NCBI GenBank assembly: GCA_002633005.1 | Contig: NMRA01000378.1 | Span: 137,525 to 201,524, forward strand | Length of the DNA stretch: 64,000 bases | Reading direction: 5' to 3' | Origin: Phoronis australis | Lineage: Eukaryota > Phoronida > Phoronidae | In this document: positions 35,040 through 48,500 of the stretch, in pieces | Layout of the letters: each line of letters starts with the position of its first letter | How positions within the stretch are numbered: the stretch's first letter is position 1 | Made by a program: the position numbers and the translations under genes | The notes under the pieces: model-generated | Told to the model about the DNA's origin: nothing | The model's input: only the letters and a program-made list of their open reading frames with translations | Databases searched by the model: none

Positions 35040-38000
35040 ACAGAAAGAAAGTCAAGTACGCATTGCTTGGAGTTTTTCAAGCAATGTGAAGAGGAACATA
35101 CATGTAAAATAGACTAAGTACATGCAACACATGAAACTCAATATGGGGGATTTCGACTATCACAAAACGTACTCACTAGTGGATCTGATGTTGTATTTTT
35201 TTAATGCACCGTGGGCTCGTACAATCATTGGAAACTTGTAGACATGTGAAAACTGAAGCTGCCTTTCCGGTAGGGACGTTAAGAGATTAGCTACTAAAGC
35301 TAGTATGATCACGTGCTTTGCTTGTAACGCATGGCGTTATCTCGAGTAATCTTGCCTTCTCGACACTTTCATGAGTTTACGAAACACTAAGACCTGTCGT
35401 TTTAAGTGATGGGATTTAACTTAAGCGTCATCAGATATCATGTGTCTAGAAAATCTTTCGCTTAAAACATTTACTAAAAGTCTTCATCATTCCCAGCCCT
35501 CTATTTCGACACGCTATTCGTCAGTTTCAGTACAACGTTATCATGTATATAAATAAAGTAAAGTTCCTGCAACAGGATTCCGCCCAAATCATATTTTTGA
35601 TTTAATATTTAGGTTATTGCGTCAAACTTTGAGGTAGCAATACTATAATGTCACCAGACAGTGCTCGTCTCCACCAGGGGCGTGCACAGCGACAACTTGG
35701 CTTCAATGTGCATAGCTATGCATCGTGGTTTGACAAAACTGCCTATTTTGGCAGCGCTAATTCTTGTCAAAATTCAGAAAGTAAATGCAAGTAACCAAAT
35801 GTCTTTAGGTTTCCAAGGTATCAAGTTATGAAAAATTTGTGCTAGTGACGCAAGTCTTTGTCTCAATTAAACCATTCTGTAAAGTGTTGAATACACAATT
35901 TTTAAGATCGCTGCATTTTCATACACTGTGGTGCAAATCGAGTGCTGAAGTTGATAGCACAAATTTCAACACTTGTAGGGACGTTTTTAGTTGATTGGGT
36001 TTGAATGGGGTTTTGATGATGTACATTTTAATCATCAATACTAGTTTCAATATAATATTAACCATATTACTCTTTTCCGCTATCATTTATCTCTTGTTTT
36101 AAGAAACCGATGTTTCCGGTGTACTAGTTGACGAAATAGGGCAAAAAGTTTACACAAAGTACCAAAACAGGTTAGGAAGATTTGAAACAGTCTGAAAAAA
36201 AGATGCAAATGGTGAAAAAATTAAGAATATTATGTTTATTCCAAACCAAAAATGTTGATTTTGTTTTCAATTTTATGTTATTACACGCGACATCACAATC
36301 ATGAACGGGTCATATTAAACACAGGAATGGGCAAAACACAAGTGTAGACGTACATGTACCTTAAAGATATCTGGAGGTACATGAAACATGACTTACATGA
36401 TTAAAACGTTTTAAATGAATAATTGCAGGCTGCCTGGTATACGTTGCACCAGACGTGCGCAGGCTGCGCATGTGGGCCCAGTGCACTGATAGCCAGGAAT
36501 CATTTTTAGGGTTTATAAATATATAGTTAAAACCGAGTTGAGGAGTATGATAAAGTTTCACAATATGACACATATCTTTTTTTAATTCCATGCATGAAAT
36601 GTAATTTTGATTCATGTTTTGTAACTGGTTACTTTCTACTTCAAGATACAATGTATATCAAAGCAACAAAGTGTGAAAAATCATTTACAGAAATGGGTTA
36701 CATTTGGATTATGAATTGTGACGCTTACTTAAATGCTTCGGCTTTATAGCTTCATGTTATGTATTATCATGCCAGTCAAATTGTAACTTAAGGAGGAAGC
36801 CTTTATGACACTCAGTTACCTTGGTAACAATTATGCATGCCTAGTTTCATAGTTAACGTGAACTTGGTTCACTTCGTAAAGCTAAAAATTTCTAAAATAC
36901 ATTTGTAAGTCACTTACTGTGGCAAAATGCTGTTAGGATCATTTAGTTTGCACCTTGATAAGTGTGAGCATTAGCTACAATGAAAATGTTGAAACCTGTG
37001 CGTCCAATATTTTGAAGAGGTGTCATTTTTATCTCTCGCGGGAGTGTGATAACACGTGACAACATCAGAATTGGGTGGAATCGGTTAAACAATTAGCATT
37101 CTGTAAAAATGACAAAACTCAGATTAATGTGACTTTATATATTTTTATGTAATGATTATCTGTTAATAAGGTGGACGTTGCCAGGGCACCAGTTAGCAGC
37201 TGACGGGGGCAAGGGTTAGACGTATGAACGGTTTTCAAAATGATAAAACTGTCTCTGGTGTGGCAGCACAGGTTAAACTCATTCAAAAACATGCATTTAT
37301 ATAATATTAGTTTTTGGCCAAAGTTGTAGTAAAGAAGTAAAAAACAATACCGATGCTAGAGTACAACATGTAAACGACGTTTCGATATTGATCAAAAGTC
37401 TTCCTCAGGTACAATAGTACACAAAAAACAAAATGCCGTAAAAATATATTAATATTGAAACGTCATTCTCAAACATACATGTGCCATTGGTTCCTCGATG
37501 GAAATGTTTTGATCAAATTTCCTGAAATTTCACCAAAAAATCTAGTTATAGAAACTGCCACCAGGGAGCCACCAGTAGTCAAAGTATCTAAAAACTGACG
37601 TCGACTGATTTTATCACCATAGAGACATAATTGCAAAAATTAATGAAGCCTCTTTATAAAGTTTATGAGATATAGCAGCATACCGTCCGTTGTCAGGCAC
37701 GGTAAAATACGCGGTGGTACGTCTTTTCTATCGGCTGTTGCATAAAGCCCATTTACTTTATTTAATTATATTCTTAGTGAGACAGCAAACTGATGGTAAA
37801 TATCATTGGAAATCACCAGCATCTCGCAAACTAACCCCCAGAGCACCTCATAAATGGATAAAAATCAAATACACAATATTAGGCAAAATTTACCGAATTT
37901 TGGCACTCCAGAGAAGGTTAACGGAAACCGATATAAAAATTCAAAGACTGTCTTCTGATAGAAAGGTTCAATATCTACATAAAGATTAAAAAGATTTTTT

Positions 38001-38730
38001 ATTTCCCGTTTTTAAGCCACTTTAAATCAACTTCGCTCACTGGCTCTTTTTGAACCAAAAATTTGCCTTCATGGGTCAAAATATTCATGATGCTCTAACT
38101 TAAAAATAATGGCCCAAAAATTTCAAATCTAATATTTTGAACACATCCCACCAGGATGTATGTTACACACAATTTTTTCAAGATCAGAGTCGGTGACCCT
38201 AGAGTCGACCTTTTGGTGCTCTCGTGGAATGACAGTTAATCTGGCATAGAAACCTACCTAGAGGATTAATCAAACATTTCTAGCAGCCTTTTGAGACGTA
38301 TCCCAAAGTTTTCATTTAAAGAAGGTTTCATCAAAATCGACTGAAAGGTATTTGTGCTATGATTAGGTAAACACTAAAAAACCATGAAAGCGAACGCAAG
38401 AGTGAGGCCGAACAAACCTCCAGCAGCATAATGCCTCTATTTCATGGTTTCCTAACTCGATGGACCTGTAGAAATTCTCTGAGCCATTCTGAAAACCCGA
38501 GTTAATGTTGGATCAGTCAAAACTTTCATTCTGTAATCGTGACAACAGCCTGCCACGGGTACTTGCAAAACTACGGAGGTTTTAAATGACGGAAATTTTA
38601 TCAACTATTGGTATAACTGAAAAATATGAACCACCTTTATTTATCTTACTGAGGACTGTTTGAAAATTAGTTGCGAACTTTTGAGGCACGCCGTACATTG
38701 CACACGTGGCATATGTCTGCATGGTTTATA
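35040..38730. other. no gene recognised
   Basis: A+T-rich. Holds a fragment of the CTCF-motif repeat family near 37555 (TGCCACCAGGGAGCCACCAG) and GACGTTTCGATATTGATCAA near 37377, a kind of string common in dispersed repeats. No domain-bearing frame. Confidence 0.4.
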
Positions 38731-38835
38731 TGTACTTTCGCGACAATTATCTCTTAGAGCCTTAAATTTCTCTTAGTATATGTGAGAGTAGGATTTGGAG
38801 GGAACTTTGTTGCACAGACCGGCATTGTAGCATGC

Positions 38836-39150
38836 CAGTGGCGGATCTAAGATATCAAAAGGGGGGCCCAACATTTTGTCTCGGACAATCGCGCAAAGCA
38901 CGATTGCATGCGCGCACCCAGTCTAAAAGATATGGGGGCTCGAATTTTTGAGGATTTGAACCTTCTACTTAAAACAAATGGAGGACTAAAAAAACGCGAA
39001 AATGATTGCATCGACGGTCTGTATCGGACACTTGCAATCGGGTCTGAACCATCACCCCCCACCCCTCAGCCGCATGGTAGTTACCGGGATTAATTGTTCA
39101 CTCAATGGGAGTAGGGGGAGGGGCCACTGCCCTCCCTAACTCCGCCTATG
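38836..39150. repeat. CAGTGGCGGATC element inside duplication copy 1
   Basis: Seen: CAGTGGCGGATCTAAGATAT at the left, GGGCCACTGCCCTCCC and CTCCGCCTATG at the right. Shares internal GGGGCTCGAATTTTTGAGG and CCGCATG.TA.TTACCGGG with the element at 1796-2201. Confidence 0.7.
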
Positions 39151-39327
39151 CATGCCGTCAGATTACATGTACGCGTATCATCTCATATATTAAAAATACT
39201 ATCTGGTACGTGGTCAAGAACNTGTACTTTCGCGACAATTATCTCTTAGAGCCTTAAATTTCTCTTAGCATATGTGAGAGTAGGATTTGGAGGGAACTTT
39301 GTTGCACAGGCCGGCATTGTAGCATGC

Positions 39328-39642
39328 CAGTGGCGGATCTAAGATATCAAAAGGGGGGCCCAACATTTTGTCTCGGACAATCGCGCAACAAAGCACGATT
39401 GCATGCGCGCACCCAGTCTAAAAGATATGGGGCTCGAATTTTTGAGGATTTGAACCTTCTACTTAAAACAAATGGAGGACTAAAAAAACGCAAATGATTG
39501 CATCGACGGTCTGTATCGGACACTTGCAATCGGGTCTGAACCATCACCCCCCACCCCTCAGCCGCATGGTAGTTACCGGGATTAATTGTTCACTCAATGG
39601 GAGTAGGGGGAGGGGCCACTGCCCTCCCTAACTCCGGCTATG
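39328..39642. repeat. CAGTGGCGGATC element inside duplication copy 2
   Basis: Second copy of the element at 38836-39150, differing by a few substitutions and small indels (end reads CTCCGGCTATG). Confidence 0.7.
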
Positions 39643-39712
39643 CATGCAGTCAGATTACATGTACGCGTATCATCTCCGATATAATAAAAATACTATCTGG
39701 TACGTGGTCAAG

Positions 39713-39800
39713 AACACCAAAATCCGAGCGTCTCTGTGCTTGTGGTGCAGTTCAAGCTGAACAGCAAGTACTTGTCGAATGCCCTTTGTTCAGAATATTA
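39713..39800 (+). pseudogene. LINE-type reverse transcriptase C-terminal tail (fragment)
   Basis: Seen: TPKSERLCACGAVQAEQQ followed by VLVECPLF. Family knowledge: the C-terminal region of many non-LTR retrotransposon polyproteins carries R-x-C-x-C-G...E-x-x-H-x-L-x-x-C-P. The usual His is Gln here. The part upstream of 39713 belongs to the tandem duplication, so only the tail survives. The frame runs on to 39854. Confidence 0.5.
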
Positions 39801-40164
39801 TACATGTATTTACTTTACCCATTGCCCATTACACATCTTCAAGCAATAAGTTAACTTCTCCAGACGCCGATCACAAATTTGCAATAGCCAGTTATGTGCA
39901 CTATGGAGACCAAAGCCGACTTTCTTGATATAAGTGAGTATTATTAAATCTCCTAGCCCCAATCCGTATACAATGAATTTTTTCTGTATTTGGTTTTAGA
40001 CCAGAAAACTTCATTCGTACCCACAGTCACACTCAAGTAGAATGTCGAAGAAATAAATCCACCTGTCAGAAAATATTGACGTAGGAAAAATGAATGCTTT
40101 CCACAGCATTTAATGAGAAATCTAAGCAAAATCATTTTCACTCTGTTCAATCCAAAGATCACCA

Positions 40165-40320
40165 AGGTGACTGGTGCAGCATTCAGCATGCGGCCATCCA
40201 GCCTAAAAAATGGGGGTCTCGAATTTTTGAGAATGTTGACCTTTTAATAAGATTCTCGGAGAACGTTCAGAGCTATGAATCGTGCATTCGCCGAATTTCG
40301 GTAGTTCATGCTTTTTAGTG
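40165..40320. repeat. fragment of the CAGTGGCGGATC element family
   Basis: Seen: GCATGCGGCCATCCAGCCTA, AAAAATGGGGGTCTCGAATT and TTTGAGAATGTTGACCTTTT, matching the GGCTCGAATTTTTGAGGATT block of the elements at 1796 and 38836. Both ends are missing. Confidence 0.45.
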
Positions 40321-40329
40321 GACTTTCGT

Positions 40330-42540
40330 CTCGTTTTCTACTTTTTTCGGAGTTTTTGCTTCCCTGAGACGGACCTTTTTTGCACACTTCGCCAAATTGG
40401 AGCGCTCGTTCGAGCCCCCCTTAGGTGCGCGCATGTGGACGGTTGTTATATTTTTCATCGCTTTATTTTATTTGAAATCGTGTTGCTGTTATTTTGCTAA
40501 CCAGATGCATCATGTTATGTTATGTTCTGATTGGTGGTGTCAATAATTTGTTTTTAACTCCTTATTTAGTTATCTTCTTTCTCAACCTGTACATGTCCAC
40601 TTGTGTCTATTTAAATTCTTTATGGACACAGGTCACTGGAAATCGATGAACACCGTATACATGTGCATACATGTATGCAGGTTTAAGAAACGGGGTGAAA
40701 TTACCCAGATGGTGATAAAAACTTGATAACTGGCACATTAGCAATTTAGAGGATGTTTATCATTTTAGCAGGGGTTGCCAAAGTTTCTTAGTAGCGGTTA
40801 CTATTAAATCGCCTCACCATAGTAACTAAACATACGCAGCAACGTGCATGGCTGCAAAGCTTGTTATTCAATCGCATGGAATTTTCTGCCTTTCAGAATT
40901 GATGATTTCAGTTAATCCTTCGAAAATGATTTCCATTTAACAGTGCTTCCTACTGTAGTTAAATGTGTGCATAAACACGTTTTAGTTTCTACTGAATCTA
41001 TCTAATCGTAGTTTTTGTAAAACCTTTCACTAATGGTTATTTTGAGTTGGATGTACTAGAAATTGGGCTGTAGCCTAGTGTGCAGTAGTAGCTGTTGCTA
41101 CAGTAGGCAATTCCTTGTCATAGGAACCACTAACAATAACGAAACAGAATGTAATATCAGTAAATGTTCCAAATCATTGTGACACGAACTTAAGTCATAT
41201 TTATTCGTTTACTGAAACGTTTTCATACTTAAGTGTACATTTATATTCATTGGGTCACGTGATGTGGCCAACAGGTGGCATGCAGACAGACCTTAACGTG
41301 TTTGCAATATGCACAAAAATGGCAAAACTTCGGCTACATTTGGATGATTATTTAACCAAGCAGGCTACATGACATGTAAGAATTTCGCGTGAATTTATGC
41401 TACTTAAAAGTCTATAATGGGTGTGATTTGGACATGTTCTTCAAGGACGAACACCCTTCACACACTAACTCCATCTCTCTTTGCCTATGCAACATTCAGT
41501 ACTGCAAGCAAACTGTTCACAATGTTGTTATTTTGGCAATGTCAGCTGTACAACCGCTAGTGCACATTCAGCTGTGAACTGAGTTTGACACTATATAAAA
41601 AGTCTATAACGTTCCAATTCGAGAGATGTCGCAACTCTCAGTAGTCCTTGAAAGTCCCAGGCGTTTCCCACTGTCCACGCTTTCCAGGAGGCGACACCAT
41701 GTCACTGGTAGGTCCAGTTAGAAAGAGGATGGTTTCGAGCACTTGGGATGCACATACATGTAACGAACACCAGCATCCTTTTGAAAATTATTGTAGTGTC
41801 ATTCTCAGCAGCATCACTCAAAGCGAATTTCGATAAACAGGAGCCAATTTCAGTTCGTGACGCGTTGTCATTGACGTATTACTTGTCGCAAGCCTCTTCT
41901 TAGACTCAGAGCTGTGGATTTTTAATGAATCAAGCCTCTAACGTAGTTTTGGAACAAAATTTGCTTATCGTTGATGCATGTTTTGCGACAGTGGTGCTGC
42001 TGTCATTGTGATAGGCGAGAAATCCACATTACAGTCGCGATGTCCCCTGGCGGGAAAATTTCTCTAGTTGTTCCCGGGGGCTTGCACACGAGCGAGGCCA
42101 CAAAAACGATATTTTATTCCTGCTGGGATACTGCGAATGGACGAGATGAAACACATTAGTAAATGGTATTGTTATAAACACAAAAACTATCGTGATTCAC
42201 AATCATGTCCTTGTGTGTTTCCCATTTCACGTGAAAATCGAATTTTGTTCTCGTCCATGAGACCTTGTCATGCAGCTTCCAAAAAGAACTTGCTCAAAAA
42301 ATAATGCGACGTTTTAAGAAACAACTTATTGTTACATATGGTCTAATGTACAAAAGAACGATTTGTGAACAAGAGTGTAAATGAATAGAAGATGACGATG
42401 AAAGTGATAGGTGGCATCTGCCCTGCTAACTCCGACATCATCTCGGTAGGACATCCGTTCGAATGCTGCGATGATCCCAAACTTCATCCGTTCTCGTTGC
42501 ATCCAATCTGACCTATCTGTCAAACCGTTTTGCTGTCTTA
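40330..42540. other. no gene recognised; 3' side of CaM-like gene 2
   Basis: Short open frames only. The 3' UTR and polyadenylation site of CaM-like gene 2 should lie below 42550 but no clear site was fixed. Confidence 0.4.
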
Positions 42541-42549
42541 TCGTTCAAG

Positions 42550-42578
42550 CTATTGCATCTGTATCATTTTTAAAAATT
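42550..42578 (-). CDS. CaM-like gene 2, last coding exon (29 bp)
   Basis: Seen: acceptor ATTTCGTTTCAG, then AA TTT TTA AAA ATG ATA CAG ATG CAA TAG. With the G from the previous exon it reads EFLKMIQMQ-stop, aligning with EFLKMIRC of gene 1 and EFVQMMTAK of calmodulin. Twenty-nine coding bases is also the size of the last coding segment of vertebrate calmodulin. Found by searching the intron for the expected phase and residues. Confidence 0.82.
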
Positions 42579-45500
42579 CTGAAACGAAATGAGTGGTTAT
42601 TAGTGCTAGTACTGTACATGGGTGAAAGTGGAGTTCAACACCTTTCCCAGCCTTGAAGCTGCATCCGGGAACCATGAGCCACGAACGGCCTCTAGATTAC
42701 AACACTAACACGTACATGCACGAATTTAGTTCCGTCTATACAAAGCGAGAGTGAATTCTACGGACAATTTTCAGAATTATTGAAAATATATACTGTAGGG
42801 GTCTTTTCAAGTAACGTCCCTAATTTAAGGATTAAGTCCTTATTTATTTTCATTGAGCTAAGGGCTCGTTTTTTACTTACATTATTAGAAGATAAAGTGA
42901 TAGGAAAGATAACATCTGTGTGCAAAGATCCACGCAAGTAAGCAAAAGATTTAAGGAACTTTATAGCTGAGTCCCTACATGGGACTGTTTCATGTAACCA
43001 GACACAAAAATCGTTTTCGCATTATATCCACTGGCAGGTTCTCAATCACTCCCTTGCACGCATTCATTAGTGACACCGAGCTAAAATGTGTAGGAGAAAT
43101 CCATTGTACCAGTATTTGTACAATGCTCGACTGTCAGCTGGAAAAGCCAGGACTCGAACCCGGTTTTCCCAAAGGTGAGTCCGTAGCACACACCACTGCG
43201 CTATATACCGTCTCCTCGCCTCTCGTTACGTATCAGTATTTCTTATTTTGTGATTTGGTACAAAATGCAGAATTTCAATACATTTTAGTTAATTTCAGTA
43301 AAATTTTGCCAGTTAAGATGATCTTCGTCCGGTAATTCCACTATTTGCAATGATGACGAAGTACTAATGCATATACCAGATATACCAGACAAAAACTCAT
43401 AGTTACATGTACCTGTCAGAATAAATTTTGAAAGAATTATAAAAATGGGGATCAGGTTAAAGGAAAGAACCCAAGTCAAATTTCAGTTGGCCATACTTCG
43501 AGACAACGGCCTTTGGAGATCTTGAATTGAGATCTGAATGCGACCCCTGGGCTTGACCAGCAATGGAATCGACCGTCATTCGAGAAACTCGCTTGGTATT
43601 TAGCTACAGTAAGTATAGAAACGATGATGGAAATAGTATCCAGATGATGGCGAACCGAACACAAATTGGACGTCGGGATAACCGAATTATCTTCCGTCAA
43701 ACGTCGGAATAATTTGTGTACCCCACATTTTTGTAATTTAGTAGGGGTCGTCTCTATGTCATTTTAAATTTGGCTTTTTTATTTCAAATTTTGAAATTTT
43801 GTTTTGTGACCTTTTCCTACTAGAAATCTGCAAAACAAAGTGGGGAGCACCAATCGTGTGTTACAGCTGCCTAATAAACACGGGCACCTCTTGCAATCTG
43901 TGAAATTTACATGAGTTACTGAAAGCCATTGTTGACTTCTTATTAAATCCATGATTCAAATCTTTTTGAAAACGGATTAATTTCGTTGCAAGATGACAGA
44001 TTTACATGTATGTTTTCACGGATCTGCTCATTCTGGTTCACTGGTCTTCTTACGTCACCGTAAGTAAGCTCATTTTTCTGGTTCTGATTATCTCAAATTC
44101 GAGCGTTTTGCATCTGAACAAAAGATCGCACCCTTAAAAGTGTTCACCAGGTATTTTTGCGTTGATGTAAAAGCATCTGTCAACTGCTCAATACTTGGTC
44201 AATTTTTCCCTGGGGGCAAAGCACGTCACCTTATTGGATATGGCATGATGACATATATAACACATAAAAAACTATTTGGAAAATGTGGCGTTTGATCTTT
44301 GACAAAAACAAAACAATTGCATTTTTTCACCTGCAGCCAGTCCGACGTCTTTGATCGCATGCGCAAATACATATGTTATTAGGACCGCAGAATTTGAAAA
44401 CTGCATTGGAATGTAAGACTTTATATTTTGTCTGTGTTTCAAAAACTGCATCTCCAGTGACGATTTTTCTAGAAATTCTTGCAATATTTAATGTGAAAAA
44501 CTCTAGGGTTAACATCCCCAAGAAGCAAATTCGCCACGGTCTGTTTAAAAGTTATTTGAACAGAATTTCTAAAGCCGTTTTACCTCAACAGTGTAATGTA
44601 TGAACGCAGAAATGATGAAAAATCATCAGATGTCTAACGAAATAATCCGATATTTAAAATAAAAATATCATTAAGTGAATAAGACAATGTCGTAAAACAA
44701 CGTCAGCTTTACGGCATTTTGGCGACCTTTGTTGAGCATGTTGAAATAGCGCACAATACAGGCTTGCGTTCAGTAGACGCTAGGACCTACGCTAGGACCT
44801 AGCCAAAGGCTAGTCAAGGTCATGTGCTCTTATTTAAAATACACGCCAATATCTCGCGTAATCTCGCAAAGTCTTGCTTTTAAGCTAGGTCCCTAGCGTT
44901 ACTGAACGGGAGGCAGGAATCTACGGTTTTGTCGGCCATCTTGAATATGTAATTAGGCAGAGCAAACAAACCAATTTGCGTGGTTTCCAATGCAAATGGA
45001 CAGGGGCCTAAAGGAATTTTAAAGCCAATATTTGTAGAAAATTATGTCACTCCCAGCACATTCAAGATTGTCTCAAATACATTTTTCTTTATGAGAAACT
45101 CCTATGCTAAATTTTGGAGCGCACTCTAAAATGGCGATTTTGTCGGTAAAAAATCGTCAACTTACTAGGCCAGACAAGTTTTCACAGTTTGTCAGTATTG
45201 ATGATGATAGTTATTCTTACATTTGAAGCCTCAATACCCTCAAAATCGCACACATTCACAATACATATCACTCTTCAGCATGTATGTAGCCCAGCGACGC
45301 CGAGATCCGACGTACATGTACATGTACAGTATAGGATTAGTTAATTTCACGAACAATCTGCTTTCCGTTACTCGATCCCGTTATACACGGCTGATTTACA
45401 TGTACTTGGTTCTCCGTGCGAGTGCGCAATTAAATTGCTAAATGTCCTGAAACAACGACTGTTTTACGTCTGTTTGGCAAACTATGTAGTACCTCTTAAA

Positions 45501-48500
45501 TTGTTATTTAATATTTGGCCCACTTTTTTCTCTTTCCAGAATCCGGGCTCAAAATCGAAAATAATTTTAACACTTTCGTTTTCCTTGGACTTTTTGGTAT
45601 TATAGACCGTGTATAATGATTTTATAACACAAAATAGAACGAAATAAGAACTTATTTTGAGAAATATTTGAGAAGTCTTGAATTTTAAAGAGAATTTAAT
45701 GACTTTTTGGTTTCCCACCACCGTGGAAGTTGTTGATCAGTTGCCAGTACAAGTACTGTACCACGTATACAACTGTACTGTACAGTATATGCAATGGTGG
45801 AGAAAGATTTTGGTATTAAGTTAAGAAGACTTAGAGCGTGAAATTGACAAGTATTATGAAGACAGGCATGGAGATGGGAAAGAAGGCGACACTCAGGCCA
45901 TAGGTGATCAGGTAATGAGTTGGACCTCGCCATATCGGCACACCGTACGAACTCGAACCTCCCACACCGGCGTCTTCGACGAGTGAAGCCGAGTCGGAGT
46001 CTACTTAGCCTGTGGGCAGTCCTGATTCAAAATGGTAATTAAATGATCACGAATTAGCTTTCTAACCACTTTAATGTCTAGTATTATATGCCTCGAATCG
46101 CAAATCTAACCTCAAATTTTACCTTGATTGTCAAAGCCCTGTAGCGAATACCGGTCACTGATTTCATTTCTTCGAATGCCTAGTGCGTTTTTCAGTAACG
46201 ATTATGTCTAATTGTGTGATGATGCTAACTGGGTTTTATTTTTGGTAAATGATAATTGTTTCCGTCTTCTGTGCTCCAAAATTATAAAAACTTTGTATCG
46301 TTGTAGTTCGTCGATTAATTCGGTCTACTGTTCGACTCCAGCCGCTGTGTGGGCTGTGATCGTGACCTCAAACTATTTGAGTGTCATCTACAGTGTAGGC
46401 CTACATCCCGTTTTCTACTGTTGGACATTGACGTTTATGTGGATAGAAAGCCTTTTCAGAAAATCTGAAAAAGAATAGACTGTTGGAAACTTACTGCAAT
46501 CACAGTCAGGCACAATTTGATGCTGAGGCTCATACTCTTGTGAGTGCCTGACAACTACATGCACATTCCAGCAATACAGTTTTTCTCCATCAATGAAGTT
46601 ACAGGCTGGGTAAATCTTCTTCAAAGATCCGTTTGTGCGACGGATCGAAGCACGATTCGTCAAAATACGGTGACCACAGCATGGCCCCTGAACTGATCGC
46701 TTGCTTCACCGTGTAGACTACTCTCGTATGTGTTTCCGAAGCACTTCTGGGTGAACTTAGGGTCTTTTGGAAACGCAAAGACTGAAATGCTATCTGTCCG
46801 ATTACTATTACTGTATTCTCCGCGCATGCAACGTTTCATGATACTCAGTCGGACTCAGTTTTCGAAACAACTACGGCTCGAGGCTGGTGTAGAAAAGCAC
46901 AACGGCGGAGTCCGGATCCACTGATGACACGTCACAGATTTTTTAATTTTTGCGTTTTTAAAGTACACAAATTGAAGATGAAATACTTAAAATATCATAT
47001 CAGAATGATTGGTAACCGAATTCAAGTATTTATGACCATGATGTGAAGCGTTTAATATGAAGTCAGCACAGTCAATTGTTATTGTGTGCTTGAGAGTAAC
47101 TTGAATTACACAAGTGAGTGTACTTATGTAGTTCAGATTCGCACTCGATGACCCCTAGATTTGGGCCACAAACTCGAATAAAGCCTCAAAATTTTGAGTA
47201 AAAACTCGAGATTTTGATTTCAGGGAGAAATCGGTCATCCACATAAGCCGTAATTACGCGAGTCTGGAATATACTCAACTGGAATGGGGTATGTTTAAAA
47301 CGATTTCGACTAATCACACGCCAAGCGCGGCTACATTTCTACGATTCTACTGAATGCTTTCATCTAAACCGTAAATGCAGGGAGCTTTCTCTCCAAAAGC
47401 AACCACAGCCACCAGCACCACCATCACTTAGCTACGACGGCTTTTGCATTTGGTAACAGTTTTCAAAATTAAAAGGTGTTGCATCGGTGAAAACGTTTGC
47501 TAAAGAAGTTTGTCTGTAGTAAAGCGCTTCACAATCAACATTGTGCGCCATCTAAGCTAGCACAACCGAAGACTGAACGCGGAAAGAAGAAAACTATTCA
47601 TGGGCGGGAAGCGATCTGTAGTTCGCGAAAACAAACGAAAAGTATTCGGAGAGGAAGACACTCCTTGTCAAGGCTCACAACGATTACACGTACAGGTATA
47701 CTCTCAGATATTGTTACGAGAAATGTTAATTTACCTTCGTAAGAGATTCGCCCATCTCCGTTGACGTCGGCTACAGCCAGCATTTCATCTACGTCCTCGG
47801 ACGACATTCTGTCGCCGTAGTTCATCATTACATATTTCAGTTCTCGGTTCGTGATGTAACCGCTATTGTTGTTGTCAAATACTCGGAATGCATCTTTGAT
47901 TTCGTACTCTACGTCAAAGTTTTTCATTTTCTTCGTCATCATGTGCAGGAATTCTGGGAAATCTATCTCGCCGTTTCCTGGAATAGAATGGTATTGCACC
48001 TTATTTCACGTGTTTTAGGCATTTTGTCTGTAACGCAGCAGAAGTAAAAAGGTAGAATATACCTTAACATGAGCGAGCCGTTGTTAAGATGTTCTTTATT
48101 TAAATGATAAGTGGTTTCCAGTCTTGCTAAGTGCAGGCTGGCTTAAGACCATCGCGCTAAGAGTGACCCGCCGTGAAAAGCCATCAGGTTGAGACCCCGG
48201 TTTCAAGCAGCAACGCGTTGTCACAGTGCTTTACAAGCCTAGAAATTGTATGTAAATTGAATGCGAAACAAGTTCAGACGGACTTTAAGGCGAGTTCTTA
48301 TCAGCTTTGTATACTGTGATGCGAACTGATAGGTAGATTACGTTTTAATCAACAGTGCAACTGTTTCACTTTCACTTCACGTCAAGCACTTTGCCTTGTC
48401 CCTGTGAACATCACTAATAGGGATTTTGAAAAATGAAATGCACGTACATGTATTCTCGGTCAACGTAAGCGTGATGTTTTTAACGTATCTCACACTTTAA

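Larger units (their letters stand above)
38731..39715 (+). repeat. near-identical tandem duplication (about 492 bp x 2) joined by an N
   Basis: Seen: 38731-39221 and 39223-39715 both run from TGTACTTTCGCGACAATTAT to GGTACGTGGTCAAGAAC with only a few differences (for example AGCACGATTG preceded by AA or AACAA). An N at 39222 separates them. Each copy holds a CAGTGGCGGATC element. Recent duplication or an assembly join of two alleles. Confidence 0.9.

Noticed and set aside
45830-46000. A minus-strand terminal exon ending in a membrane-like helix ([16 protein letters not shown]...)
   Set aside because: The segment contains tRNA A-box-like and B-box sequences at SINE spacing; the frame is likely incidental.
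46495-46687. A cysteine-rich open exon (PCCGHRIL ... YCWNV ... DCDC) that looked like part of a secreted protein
   Set aside because: Two other frames of the same bases match a decayed THAP domain, so the open third frame is best explained as its shadow.
48120-48205. Possible tRNA-like unit (TGGCTTAAGACC ... GGTTGAGACCC)
   Set aside because: The B-box lacks the invariant C and no stems pair convincingly.
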